Positions 46,225 to 57,828 of a DNA stretch of 64,000 bases are shown here, piece by piece. The stretch comes from Pyricularia pennisetigena. Its lineage: Eukaryota > Ascomycota > Sordariomycetes > Magnaporthales > Pyriculariaceae. A program made the translations under genes and the position numbers. Numbering within the stretch: the stretch's first letter is position 1; each line of letters begins with the position of its first letter. The notes beneath the pieces were generated by a model, which had not been told where the DNA came from, made no database searches, and saw nothing but the letters and a program-made list of their open reading frames with translations. The DNA lies in contig NC_043742.1 of NCBI RefSeq assembly GCF_004337985.1, forward strand, positions 2,218,176 to 2,282,175, read 5' to 3'.

Positions 46225-48833
46225 TACGGTTGCGCGTGACAAAGGGCTTTCGAGGCTAAAAAAAAAAAAAAGAAAAAAAAAAAAGCTCAGAGTTAGACCG
46301 TGAACATATTGCCAACATTGACTTTGCACATTCTGTTGATCAGCTTACGCATTGGAGTGGTCTAGTCGTTCACATGCGTCGTCTACCTCATTGGCCGACA
46401 GGCGATTCAAAAGTACCACAGCGGCCGGTCGGCAGAGATCATCTCAAGACGTCAAGGATGCTACGAGGCCCAAGAGGGATTGCGTAAAATATGATTCGAT
46501 GATCGGCAAGCCATTTCTGCACGTTGTCCCAAGGGTCTATAAGCGGTCCATGATATAACATGTATCAGAAGTAATGTGCGGCGAGGCAGTCGCCGGTACA
46601 TGTGACCGACTGCATTTGAGCAGGGAAAAAAAAGGATACAACCAATATTTTTACCATGGTCGCTTACGGGACGCCTTTGCTTAGTTGTTGCTGCTGGTGA
46701 TGGAGAGATAAGAGAGGTGACATTGAAAGGATTCTCACGTCCGAAAACGGGCTAAACCAGGGCTCTGCGGGAGGGAAATGATCAGCGAGGCGATGACGAT
46801 ATTTTTTTTCGCCTTTTGAATCGCAAACAGCAAAACATGAACCCACAATAGAATCCATTAGGCACGTGCAATTCGGCAATTTATTTTCTAGCGGTGAAAA
46901 CAAAAACAAGCCACAAGATTTTCTTTTTACTCTCCGAGATCTCGCAGAAGAAGCAAGTAATACGGGCTTTCCCGCTCACCGGTAGGTTTGACCGTGTACG
47001 GTAAACAACGTTAGGCTCACTGATCGACCGCTGGAAGTAATCTGTGTCAAGGTGCAAAAAGAGGTATCGGTGTGGAAAAAGAAATACAGCAGTTTATTTG
47101 AGGGGAGAATGATGAAAAAAAAAGAAACCGGTATGTCTATATGTTGACCAGTTTGTGTGAGGAGCAGTCACTGCCAAGCGCTTACGGGCGCCTGCAAATC
47201 CTTTCTTGTGGCCGGTGGCACGGAATGCTGTGATCGANNAAAAAAAAAAAAAAAAAAAAAGACAGAGACACAAAGTGAAGCAGACGGGGAAGCAGATGGG
47301 GAAATGATCTCGGGAATCAACTTCATCTGAGGCAGTCATGGGAGTTCCCTTGTGGCACCAAGAAATGACGACAGAGTTGAGCCGTCCCACCTGACAAGCT
47401 CGACATGGTTTCACACTTGCTGTTCGTCTCTGTCCTGGCCCTTACCGGACCAGTTGCCGAACTTTGAACCTTTTATGCCGTGAGATGGCTTTGCCGCCGT
47501 CAAAATGCCGTTCTTGCTGAGGATGAATGCGGGGGAGGTGGTTTGAATTTAGGACTGAAAGGCTCGACCACTCGCCCCAGAACGGTTCCAAATGCAACCG
47601 TTGTAGGGGGGATTTCGCACCTCTTCGCGCGATAAGCGATCGCTCTTTTTGATTTGACGCAATGTAACCTCGAAATTGATGCATCCCTTCTGTAGCATTC
47701 CCCTTGCCCTTTTAGTGCTTCGGCTTTAGATGCTCATCTTATATTGGGTTCTGCTTTCTACCCATGGCTTGCCGCTTGCTTACATTCCCTATTTTGTATC
47801 AACACAGCTGCCAAACTTCTTTTTTTTTTTTTTTTTTTAATCACATATCACACCCGCCCCGCTTTGTCTGGAACCATCCCTTCGGTACTGGCCACACCAG
47901 GCAAAAACTCAAGCGGGGGAGGGAGTTCTCTTTTGTGCAACCACTACCGTGGGGTTTCCCCCCCTCCCTTTCCTCGGCAGCAGCTCCGTCCGGTAGGTGC
48001 CTGGCAAGCCTGGGTACCTCGATGGGAATCGGGGAGAATGAGGGGAAAAGACGGGAACTCGGGAGCTGACTTTCAGCCAAGTGGGCACGTGGCTGGATCC
48101 CTGGCATGTTGTGGTATGATTTTGAATACAAGGGATAGATTAACAAAGAAGTTGTAAAAAAAAAAAGATCGTACATGCGAAGGATCGACTCTCAAAGAGC
48201 TACTCGTGTCCATTGCCGCACGCGGATGCACCGGGTATTCATCGATGGTGTTTGCAACAGAATGAATCGTCATAATATGACAGGTCACGTCAGCCCTCCG
48301 AGACAAATCTGAACTGCCTTGCAGCACGCCACTCCTTTTTTCTCTGGTTATTCTGCTTGTGCTCCGCCACCAACAGCAGCATCGATGCCGTCAGTTTGAA
48401 AGAGCGGAAACGGAAACGCCAGGGAACACCAAGTTTATCCCCGTGTATACAGGTAAGCCAAAAGCGGAAGAATAGGGAGCAGCGGGATTTGGAATCGCAT
48501 GGGGTCGATTGTTCTAATGCACGGCCATCACTTGTGAATTACGTGAGATTTAGACAAGCAGACATTTCAAAGAAGAAGAAGAAGAAAACCAGAGCCAGAA
48601 AAACGCAGGCAGTGGGTGACCGAAATATAGTGCTTATCGGGGGCAAGGCACTGGACGCTGCAGGCGAGGTGTGACAAGAAACAACCATGGGAGTAGATAT
48701 AATACGGCAGTAATATAGGGTGGAGGTGGCAGAAAGTGGAGAGGGGGAAAGAGCCCCCAAAAACTAAAACCATAACCGAGAGAGCAAGTAAGCTGGGACG
48801 CAGCTTGGCGGTAATAGCTGGTTCAATAGGGAC

Positions 48834-48880
<47 letters not shown>

Positions 48881-51800
48881 CAGAGATGTGTCCATTTCCA
48901 CCCCTAGGAGTGACCATGATCAACCTTTGCTAAACAACAAGGCGGGGAGGAATGCGTCACAGCGTATCACTACAAGGCACGTTGCACGACGGGGAAGTGC
49001 GGTAAGTTGTAACCAAGAAAAAAAAAAAGCCTCGGCAAGCCGGCGGTGCGGGCGGTCAGGCAAAAAGAATAGGAGATTTATCATCAGAATGTGGAGCAAA
49101 AGGTCACACGCCTGTCTTCTTTGCAGATGGTATGATAACAAAGTTGCAGAGGACAAACAGGGCGGACAGGAAGACGACGACGCCATTGTTGTTGGATCTT
49201 GAGTGAATGAATGGGGTTGCTTTTTTTTTTTTTCTTCTTCTTCTTCTTCTCTCCCTATGTCTCCTGGGAGGTATCTTCTCGCAGCCATAGCTCTTCATCG
49301 TCGTCTTCGTTAGTTCCTGTTCGGGCCGAGTTAGCAGTACATGTTTGGTCCATGTCGATCAATTAATTGGTGTTGCGCGCAGCATGTCATGAGCCAGATG
49401 CCCTTGTCAGCACCGCGTGGCCGAAAACGGAAAACGGGGACAAGAAAGGCAATTGGTGCAACTGTTTGAGGATCTTGATGGTAAGCAAGGGAGGCTCACC
49501 GGCTTGAGCCGAAACCGGAGCCTTTACTCCTACTTCAATGTATCATGTGTTGTTGTTATTTCGTCCTCGTGGTATTGATTTTCTTTTGCTGTTTGGTTTT
49601 GCTGTTGTTGTCTGTTTTTGCTATTCCTTGGTCCCTTCGTCCCTTGTAGACGGGGTCGGTGAGCAGGGATGTGCAGCCTTTCTCGAATTTTGTTTTGTTT
49701 GGTAGGGCGGGTGCGCCAAGCCGGGTCGACAAGGGGAAATGCTTCTAGAATGGCTGGTTGGATGTGTCAGACAAACAAGTCAGACAGACATGTGGAGCTG
49801 TGGGTTGAAAGGAGCCTCGTTTGCCCATGACAAGAAGTGAGGGAAAAAAAAAAATAAAATAAAAAGCCTGAGGGCAGTCTGGGGGCGGGATGGCGTTCGC
49901 TAGTCCCCGGACGCCATGTGGACTTGGTTGGAGAGTACTTAGTAAAAGCATGTTTGATGCGCCGGACCGGCGGTGCTGGCTGCAAGAGCTCGCATGGCTG
50001 GAAAAGGCCTGGAGATAAGGCGGCTGGGAAAAGAAAACAGGCTCGCTTATTACAAACTACTGTACGCGGTCAAGAATAAGCATCCCAAATCGAGAAGCAT
50101 ACGGCTGATCTCACGGGCTAGACACCAGAACAGCAAGAGTTTCGTGGGTCTAGGAGGGCACTTGTTTAGGTTAGGGATCGGTTAAAAATGGTCTACCGTA
50201 CCCAGGACCAGGATGGACTAGAGCCGGAATCAGTCTAGCTTGGTAAAAATGGGGTTTGGATCTCTTGGATAAATGTGAACTAATTTTTTTCTTTTTTTTT
50301 TCTTTTTTTTCTTTTTTTTCTTTTTCGTTCTACTGTAGTGCTCGGATCCTGTCAGAACGAATCCAAACCAACATCATTGGATTCGGTTCTTCGCCGATTT
50401 GACCGATTCTTTGCCCGGACCCACCAACCATCAAAAGTTCCTCTTACGCCGTGGAACTTTTTACTTGGCGACTGTGACTGCTAGTTTGTACCATAATGAT
50501 CATATGTACTAGACTAGCATTAGAATACAAGTGCGGTATGGTACTGGGCCAGAAGCGTCCCCAAGATACCGGAACGTCAGCGCGAAGGAAGAAAAAGACC
50601 CGGCACCGCGTGTTCGATCGAGCAAATGATGACTGCATTTGTCTGTCTCGTATGGCCTCACCGACCTTTTGCTGGTTGTTTGTCTGTTTATTTGTTTATG
50701 TCTTCCCCACTATTTGTCTACTACATGGCATATATATTTGCTCCATAGTGCACTCCATATCAACCAGAAGAAAATAACATAAGAGATCGAAAAAGGCGGG
50801 ATGAAAAGTAAGTATCACCTTGGACAAGAAAAAAGTCGTCGAGTTCTGTCTGCAGTTTGCAGAAGTGGTCAAGTGATGCTCACTGCGAAGCTAAATTTCA
50901 GCCTCTTGTCTTACTTTTTCTGCCTGTGGTACCTGTCGTTCGTTTGACGACAAACTGGTGGCCTTGAACCCTCGCTGACGATCCGGATTTATGGGAATTG
51001 GGTATTCCTGTTGCACACCGGTTTTCGGCACCGACTTTCTTTAGAGGCTTATTAGATGGTGGAGTGTTGATGTTGATGCTCAGCAGGGATTCAGGTGCTG
51101 ACAGCCGAGGACAGGGATGAGATAACTGGGCTGATTGATGGGGGCACAGGGACAAACACCGCTGAAGGCTTCTCTGTTCTGTCAACTTTGGCTCGCTCCA
51201 CTCCACTTTGTGGGCCCCTCCCAAGCGATCCAATTCCCCCCTCCCCCCACACCGAGCCGAGAACATCAAACTTGTCAAAGGGGGCTGCTTGGCTCAGCGC
51301 AAAAACGAACAAGACACTGCCAATTGTATTACCATTAGCACTCTCGAACGACGTGATGACGAAATTAGGCTCTGTGCGGTCACATTCGGGGTGGTGTCCA
51401 TCCAGGTCCCGTCGTTTGCTTGTATGTGCCGTTCGCGATAATTTTTTGTTGTAAATTTAGTTTTTTTTTTTTTTTTCATTTTTACTTTTTGCTCTCCTTG
51501 TTTCTGGGTTTGTGCCCCTGCAACCCACCCTGGGGAAGAAAAAAAAAAATAAAAAAAATAAAAACACAGAAAAACAAATCCAATAACATTCTCCCATGCC
51601 TTCTCTCGTTGGTTTAACTCAGGCGGCGCGTCTCGTCTATCCCCCCATGCGGTGTATCGGGACCGGTCAGTCGGACGTCACGAGTGTTGGTTCACCTTTG
51701 GACCAGTCGCTGGCTCGGGATGGAGCTGACCGGGAAATAATCCCCAGCCCGACTGGGTAGGGGTCCCGGGGCCACCACTAACAACGCGGCCACCACACCT

Positions 51801-52053
51801 CCCCTTTCCCACCCGACCGATGTGAGCAAAGGGGAAAAAGTCAGACAAAAATAAGACAAGAAACGAAATGACAGGAAAGCTTAAAAACGGAGTGCGTCTG
51901 CTGCTTACCTGCTCCGGTCGGACCTACCTTCCATCATGTCGAGTAACACACCAAACCACATCCTCATCTGCCCCAGAGAGATGTTCTGGATGCCAACTAC
52001 AAATAGCCCTATAATCGACTTTGACCAACTACAGTCTGTCTTGGGGAGTACAG
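46225..52053. other. Gene-poor region, part 3
   Basis: About 5.8 kb without a supported gene. Contains many homopolymer runs (46258-46284, 47240-47260 next to two Ns, 47821-47838, 48835-48878, 50284-50325). Short frames on both strands are dominated by Phe or Lys runs from these tracts. The last few hundred bases are the leader of the proline iminopeptidase gene; an ATG at 51937 opens only a short out-of-frame reading. Confidence 0.5.
48835..48878. repeat. Poly-A tract, 44 bases
   Basis: Uninterrupted adenine run, same length as the poly-T at 22942; noncoding, assembled length likely approximate. Confidence 0.9.
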
Positions 52054-53907
52054 ATGCTAGATCTTCCGGCACCAACCTGCAACATGAACGCTTCCATCCG
52101 GGCTGCAACAGTAGGACAAGGCAGTAGAACGAGGAGGCTGAAGCAGTCGGATATCGAGACGACCACACAGAATCTAAGAGCGGAGAAACCATCTATCGAG
52201 GGGATTCACAATGAAATGCCGTGGCATTCCCTCCCGACACCACCAACAACACCCCCGGCTGCAAAGTCGCCGTCGCCATCGCCAACATCACCGCCAATAG
52301 AGGAACCCATAGAGGAACCCGAGACTTACGACCGGTACCTTCACGGCGCCAGCATACAATCCGCCGAGCTTCTCTGCGCCAAACCTCCAGTATCCAGCGG
52401 CCCAGACGACTCCATCCAGAGCTTCACTTTTACTTTCCGCGTGCCGCGCGACTACACCCAGATCGCTCCGCCGTCACCATGCAACTCCTACACGCTGCAC
52501 GCCGAGCTCCTCCGCAGGTCCAGTCCGACGCCGGAGCTCACGGCGGCGCCCATCTTTGTCTACCTCTGCGGCGGGCCGGGGTCAGGCCAGCAGCCGGACC
52601 GCCACCGGCTGCTGAACCGCTACGTCGTCGCCAACGGCTACCAGATGCTGCTGCTCGACTACCGCGGCTGCGGGCGGAGCCAGCCCCTGACGGTCGACAG
52701 CGTGCTCGCGCGCACCAGCAGGAGTCGCCGCTGTGGCAGCGGCGGCAGCGGCAGCACCAGCAGCAACCACGAGGCCGTGCGGGCGTTCCAGGAGGTGAGG
52801 CAGGGCAACATCGTGCGCGACTTCGAGGCCGTCCGCCGATTCCTGGTCGACTACATACCGGGCCAGCGCGACCTCGAGGACCGGTTCGTCCTCCTGGGCC
52901 AGAGCTACGGTGGCTGGATCGCCCTGACCTACGCGGATCGGTACCCCGGCAGCGTCAGAGCCGTGCTGCTGACAGGCGGGATGCCGCCGCTCGGGGCGTC
53001 GCCGGAGCGCGTGTACGCGAGACTGTTTGACGAGGTGACCAGGGCGAACGAGCTCTTCTACGCGCGGTACCCGGACGCCGTGCAGGTGGTGCGGCGGATC
53101 GCGACCGGGATCCTGAGGGCGCAGGACGGGCGGGGCGTGAAGCGCAGGAGGGTCAGCAAGCGGCGCAAGGTGGAGGAGAGGTACGGGGCGGACGACAACG
53201 TGCCGAGCCTGGCGACGTTTGCCAGCATGGGCCGCCTGCTCGGCGAGCCGGACGGGGCGCGCAAGCTGTACGAGCGCCTGGCGCTGATGGACAAGCACAT
53301 GGCCGAGACGGGCGGCCCGCCGCGGTTCGAGGACATGGACACGCACCGGTTCAACGACCGGCTGCCCTACGCCTTTGACCACGAGATCCAGTGCTACGTG
53401 TCCACCGAGGGCCAGACGTCCAACTGGGCGGCCCGGACGGTGCGGGACAGCAACCCAGCCTACGACTGGATCTCGAGCAGCACCGAGGACGAGCTGGCGG
53501 CGGCAGCGACGGCGACGGCGTCGTCGGCGTCGTCGTCAGGCCGCATGCACTTTCTCGGCGAGGCCTTCATGCCCGAGCACGCCGACGACTACGCGTCGCT
53601 CCGGGCGCTGGGCGGGCGTGCCTTTGCCGACGAGGTGGTCCGCGCCGGCCAGACCGAGACGCTGTTCGACATGGACCGGCTGCGCGACAACGCCGTGCCC
53701 GTCTACGCCGTCATATACCGCAAGGACATGTACGTGGACGCGGACCTGGCCGTCGAGGCGGCGGCCAAGGTCGGGTGCGTCAAGTGCGTCAGGCTGCCCG
53801 AGGCGTCGGAGCTGAGGCACAATGCAATACGCGAGAGCGCGGATCAAGTGATTGGCATTTTCCGGGATCTCGGGTTCGACGGGTTCCCGAGGGATCCAGA
53901 GATTTGA
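52054..53907 (+). CDS. Proline iminopeptidase-like alpha/beta hydrolase (peptidase family S33)
   Basis: Probably removes N-terminal proline (or similar residues) from peptides; no signal peptide, so intracellular. A single exon of 617 residues. A Ser/Pro-rich N-terminus of about 90 residues comes first, then the hydrolase fold: oxyanion motif GGPGSGQQPDRH (173-184), MLLLDYRGCGRSQP, nucleophile elbow LLGQSYGGW (Ser284), catalytic Asp in YRKDMYVD (Asp558) and His in LRHNAIRES (His589). The order and spacing match prolyl aminopeptidases. The protein is longer than the usual 430-500 residues because of the N-terminal extension and two low-complexity inserts (Gly/Ser-rich near 230 and Ala/Ser-rich near 490). 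The ATG at 52054 is the first after an in-frame stop at 52012; 52084 and 52216 are other possible starts. The gene is very GC-rich, unlike its flanks. Confidence 0.85.
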   Translation: MLDLPAPTCNMNASIRAATVGQGSRTRRLKQSDIETTTQNLRAEKPSIEGIHNEMPWHSLPTPPTTPPAAKSPSPSPTSPPIEEPIEEPETYDRYLHGASIQSAELLCAKPPVSSGPDDSIQSFTFTFRVPRDYTQIAPPSPCNSYTLHAELLRRSSPTPELTAAPIFVYLCGGPGSGQQPDRHRLLNRYVVANGYQMLLLDYRGCGRSQPLTVDSVLARTSRSRRCGSGGSGSTSSNHEAVRAFQEVRQGNIVRDFEAVRRFLVDYIPGQRDLEDRFVLLGQSYGGWIALTYADRYPGSVRAVLLTGGMPPLGASPERVYARLFDEVTRANELFYARYPDAVQVVRRIATGILRAQDGRGVKRRRVSKRRKVEERYGADDNVPSLATFASMGRLLGEPDGARKLYERLALMDKHMAETGGPPRFEDMDTHRFNDRLPYAFDHEIQCYVSTEGQTSNWAARTVRDSNPAYDWISSSTEDELAAAATATASSASSSGRMHFLGEAFMPEHADDYASLRALGGRAFADEVVRAGQTETLFDMDRLRDNAVPVYAVIYRKDMYVDADLAVEAAAKVGCVKCVRLPEASELRHNAIRESADQVIGIFRDLGFDGFPRDPEI

Positions 53908-54951
53908 ACTAGTCTAGAACAGGACTGTTACCCGTACTTTAGGTTTTGCTGGGGTATGGGGATGGCGCTTTCAATTCTTTTTTTATTTTTTTATTTTTCG
54001 TTTTTCATTTTTTTTTTTATTCTCCTCCTCAGGACGCCAAGGGAAACAGCGCAAGTGGGCTTTCTAAAATGATACCAGGTATAATTATTGGGTTTAATGT
54101 TGCGTGCCAAGGATGCACGCTGAAAATAGATCGTCGCAACTCAAAACAAAACAATGATAATTTGCGATTTGCCTTTTTTAATAGCCACGAACCGAGTTTG
54201 GGACAAACACTGAACATCGACAGGCCTGCGAGCCAACAGACAAGGGGGGGTTCAGATCGAGTTTATTGGAAACTCGGCAATTACTACTCAACCACAAATA
54301 CTTTCCTTCCCCACATTTTGCATAATCGCCTCCCCAATGCTGCCCAAATTGGCTCAGCCCCTACCCCAAGAATTATAGTTCCTGGCCCTAAACATGTAAG
54401 TTAGTCATGTCAGAGAAGGCCAAGCTGTCCCGCCAGTTTCGTCTGTGGAGCGCTCTCCTGTCAAGAAACTGTCAAATAGGGTTAGTTGCGCCGACGAGAA
54501 AGGATTGCCCTCACCTTGGTGATTGCCTGAGAACCCCAAGTAGATGATGATCTGCGTAAGATTTGCGTATTGTGTTTGTTAGTTGCCTAAAAATGAACAA
54601 AAGGTTTGGGGGGGCCAGTTCATGCGCTCACGTGGCCTGTGATGGAGTTGTAAACGTTGGATGATCTCGCAGAAACAATGTTTCTTGGGAGTGTATATAT
54701 ATTGGATGACAACTGCTCCCGGTAGTATGGTTCAGTTTCTCTTTCTCTCCACCCTCACAGATATCCACCGTCTCTGGTCTATGCTTTGGTTTTTTTAATT
54801 TCCTCTTTTTTTTTTGTTTGCTTTGTGATTATCTTGGTGCCATCATCTTCTTTGGCTATAGTCACTCGCTCAGATTATCAGCTAACCCTCCCTCACTTTC
54901 TCTTTTGGCTTTTTGTCAATCTGCAATTCTTACCCGCAACAACAAGACAAA
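53908..54951. other. Intergenic with TATA box for the feruloyl esterase gene
   Basis: T-rich 3' flank of the peptidase gene, then the promoter of the esterase. A TATATATAT word at 54694-54702 lies 250 bp before the start, and a CT-rich leader follows. No other gene is supported. Confidence 0.5.
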
Positions 54952-55782
54952 ATGGTCCAATTCTCTCTCACCTCGGCCATTCTGCTGGCCAGCAGTCTCG
55001 TCTCGAGCACCCTTGCAGCCAATACCAACGGCTGCGGCGGCGTCAACGCCACCCTGACTTCGGGCGTGCACAAGATCAAGGTCAATGGCGTCGACAGGCA
55101 GTACACCCTCAAGCTTCCCGATGGATACGACGGCAAGACGCCCAAGAAGCTCATCTTTGGGTGGCACTGGCGCTTCAGCCGCATGGAAGACGTTGTCACC
55201 GGCGTGAGCATCCAGCCGTGGTATGGCCTCGAGTCCCGCGCCAAGGGCTCCGCCATCTTTGTGGCCCCCGACGGCATTGACAAGGGATGGTCCAACGACA
55301 ACGGCCGCGACATCGCATTCCTCGACGCCATGATCAAGGAGCTCGATGCCGGCCTGTGCATCGACACCGAGCAGCGCTTCAGCGTGGGCTACTCGTACGG
55401 CGCCGCCATGACCTTTGCCGTTGCCTGCGCCCGAGCCAAGCAGTTCCGTGCCGTGAGCATCATCAATGGAGGACTGGTCAGCGGCTGCGACGGCGGTAAC
55501 GACCCGGTCAACTTCCTCCAGTTCCGAGGAACCGAAGACGGTGTCTTCCCCTTGGATAAGCAGGTCGAGCTCAAGGACAAGTTCGTCAAGGCCAACGGCT
55601 GCCAGGCAAAGGACCTCGCAGTGCCCGTCAGCCCCAGCCAGAGTGCAACGACGGACTTTACCTGCACCAAGAAGAAGCTTTCATTCGTCACCTTTGTTGG
55701 CGGTCACGTCGGCGCACCCCTCGGAGAGAATAACCCGCTTGGTCCGGATACCACCTGGGACTTCTTCACCAAGGCCACTTAA
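54952..55782 (+). CDS. Secreted feruloyl esterase-like enzyme (CE1)
   Basis: Likely cleaves ferulic or related acids from plant cell-wall polysaccharides outside the cell. A single exon of 276 residues, the usual length for fungal type C/D feruloyl esterases. The signal peptide is residues 1 to about 23 (FSLTSAILLASSLVSSTLAA). Mature protein: GCGG start, KIKVNGVDRQYTLKLPDGYD, LIFGWHWRFSRMEDV, SAIFVAPDGIDKGWSN, DIAFLDAMIKELDAGLCIDT. The nucleophile is GYSYGAAM (Ser148), the acid RGTEDGVFPL (Asp196) and the base VGGHVGAPLG (His252). All three triad residues are present. The elbow reads GYSYGA where GFSYGG is usual, and the segment after GWHW differs from the common form, so the substrate range may differ. 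The start at MVQFSL is chosen because it gives a clean signal peptide. Confidence 0.88.
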   Translation: MVQFSLTSAILLASSLVSSTLAANTNGCGGVNATLTSGVHKIKVNGVDRQYTLKLPDGYDGKTPKKLIFGWHWRFSRMEDVVTGVSIQPWYGLESRAKGSAIFVAPDGIDKGWSNDNGRDIAFLDAMIKELDAGLCIDTEQRFSVGYSYGAAMTFAVACARAKQFRAVSIINGGLVSGCDGGNDPVNFLQFRGTEDGVFPLDKQVELKDKFVKANGCQAKDLAVPVSPSQSATTDFTCTKKKLSFVTFVGGHVGAPLGENNPLGPDTTWDFFTKAT

Positions 55783-55820
55783 CTCAAGGGACTTGCAATC
55801 CTTGCGATGAGGTGAGCAAG

Positions 55821-55930
55821 CTTCACGACGGTGAACTGGCTTTACGATGATGAACAGGCTTCACGATGGTGAACAGGCTTTCACGATGGCGAACAGGCTT
55901 CACGATGGTGAACAGGCTTCACGATGGTTG
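55821..55930. repeat. Tandem 19-bp repeat, about 5.7 copies
   Basis: Unit CTTCACGATGGTGAACAGG, starting at 55821, 55840, 55859, 55878 (20 bases, one extra T), 55898 and 55917 (partial). The copies differ by a few bases, and the last full copies are identical. The array begins 39 bp after the feruloyl esterase stop codon, so it probably lies in that gene's 3' untranslated region. Confidence 0.92.
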
Positions 55931-56705
55931 TTTTCTAAGCCTGAGGCTTCCGGTCTACTCTTCCTTCTTCTTCGCATTAGCAATTTTCAGATTGACGTTA
56001 CTAGCGTTTCGTGTTTGTATCTTTGGCATTCGTTTGTACATAGCCGGCTTGGTACTCTGCATGCAGATGATTACCCTTCTGAACCTTCAAATAGGATGTG
56101 ATTCCTTTTTGACTTGTCCTTTGGCAGTCTGTTGAATTTTTCCATGCTCACTCGTTTCGTGTCTGATGTTGATTAAGCAAAGCATGTGCTGATATTTCAG
56201 TCGCCCCAGGCACAGGCGTCCCTAGTTCAACTAGTCCACAGGATCGCAGGGAGGGACAAGTTAAAAAAGGAGAGCATGAGCAAGCACAATAGGAACTACC
56301 CCTTACTAAACGGTGGGATACTCTGTTCGTCTTCTAGTCGAAAAGAATAGTTTGAAGTTAACCTTGATTCGTTGGCACGATGATGCGAACAGACGTTGTC
56401 TAGCGGGCGGCTAGCTTTATGGCTGCTTGTTCGCCGCATGCACGATGAACAGATGACAAATGTCGTCCAGACCTGCCTAGGACGTTAGCCAAATCTTATT
56501 TAGACATCATCTCTAGAGCAGCGGGAAGATTCCGCCCGGGTTTAGAACGGACGACGACGCGAAAATGCCGAGGAAGTGAACATATATGCTGCGGGGTATA
56601 CTGCTTTTGCCTTTGTGCTCGGTAAACTGCAAACCTCTTCAACTCGATCGAGAGTCTTTGTCTTTTAGTACTATTTTAACAGTATCCAAGAGAGATAGTG
56701 ACATA
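55931..56705. other. Intergenic between esterase and aldolase genes
   Basis: No supported gene. The frame of the following gene is open back to an ATG at 56586, giving an alternative start 40 codons upstream. Confidence 0.45.
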
Positions 56706-57828
56706 ATGGGGCCATGTGCTGTTGAAGAGCTTGCCGATCACGGGCCAACTCCTAGTAAAAGCTCCCGAGCTGCAACTGCCGGGAAACAGACGGCTTTTCG
56801 CAGTGGAGACCCAACAGCCGCCCTGGCAGAGATCAGTGACGCCGAAGTCACGGGCCCTCCATTCTTTGAGAGCCTGACCAAAGCGAGAGCCTACTTCAAG
56901 CACCGGCTTGCGATTGCCTTTCGCATCTTTGCCAAACTTGGCTTTTGTGAGGGCGTGGCTGGCCACATCACTTGTCGTGATCCCATCGATCCGACTTCTT
57001 TCTGGGTCAACCCTTTCGGTGAGTTTACGCCCTGGTAGCTCGAGGAGTAGATCAGGGCTCTTATCAGAGTATCGAAAGTATTAACTGCTGGACAAGGCCT
57101 TCACTTTTCGTTAATCAACGACGACGATCTCTTGCGGGTGAGCGAGGATGGAAAGGTGCTTGAAGGCGGGAGGAATCGAAGACTGAACCTTGGTGAGTGT
57201 TGGCATATCTCTCCAGAGATAGGGGGTTCGAACGCCATGTAACGACATGGCACCATTGCATGCCAGAGCTGCTAACTGAGAAGCAAACTCAGCCGCATAT
57301 ACGATCCACGCCGAGCTGCACCGGGCCCGACCGGACGTCATGTGCGCCGCGCACGCCCACACCGTCTACGGACGCGCCATGTGCAGCACCGGCCGGCCGC
57401 TGCGGATGCTGACGCAGGACTTTTGCGTCTTTTGGCGGGATGTGGTACTGTACGAGAACTTTGGCGGCGTCGTCTTGGCCGCTGAAGAGGGCCGCGCCAT
57501 CGCCTCTGCCCTGGGCGGCAGGAAGGCGGCCCTGCTCGCCAACCACGGCTTGCTGGTGGCCGGGCCGAGCATCGAAGCGACTGTCGCTTGGTTCGCGATG
57601 CTCGAAAAGTGCTGCCAGGTGCAACTGCTGGCAGAGGCGGCCGTGGGCGGCGGGGCGGCGTATGGAAGCGGCGACGTCGTAACGATCGGGGATGAGGAGG
57701 CGCAGGCGACCTGGGAGGTGGTGGGTTCGGGAGAGCATGGCTACTTCATGGGCCTGCCGCTGTTCCAAGTGGGCGAAAAGGAGTTTGGGGAGGCTACTCA
57801 CATGGGCAGGGGGATGGAGCCGCGTTGA
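56706..57828 (+). CDS. Class II aldolase/adducin-domain protein (mug14-like)
   Basis: Exons are 56706-57018, 57097-57192 and 57293-57828. The introns (78 and 100 bp) have GTGAGT donors and TTAACTG/CTAACTG branch sites, and all phases agree. The product is 314 residues. The domain starts near residue 55: LAIAFRIFAKLGFCEGVAGH, ITCRDP, FWVNPFG, then LHFSLINDDDLLRVSEDGKV, IHAELHRARPDVMCAAHAH (two metal-binding His), RPLRMLTQDFCVFW and LLANHGLLVAG (third His). The metal ligands of the aldolase fold are present, but the usual catalytic Glu before the HxH block is not evident. Activity is therefore uncertain; the family includes fungal mug14-type proteins of unknown function. Cytosolic by lack of signals. 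An ATG at 56586 would add 40 residues with no family resemblance. Confidence 0.85.

Noticed and set aside
52582..53382. Long frames in other phases and on the minus strand of the proline iminopeptidase
   Set aside because: They follow from the high third-position GC of the real gene; no domain in them.
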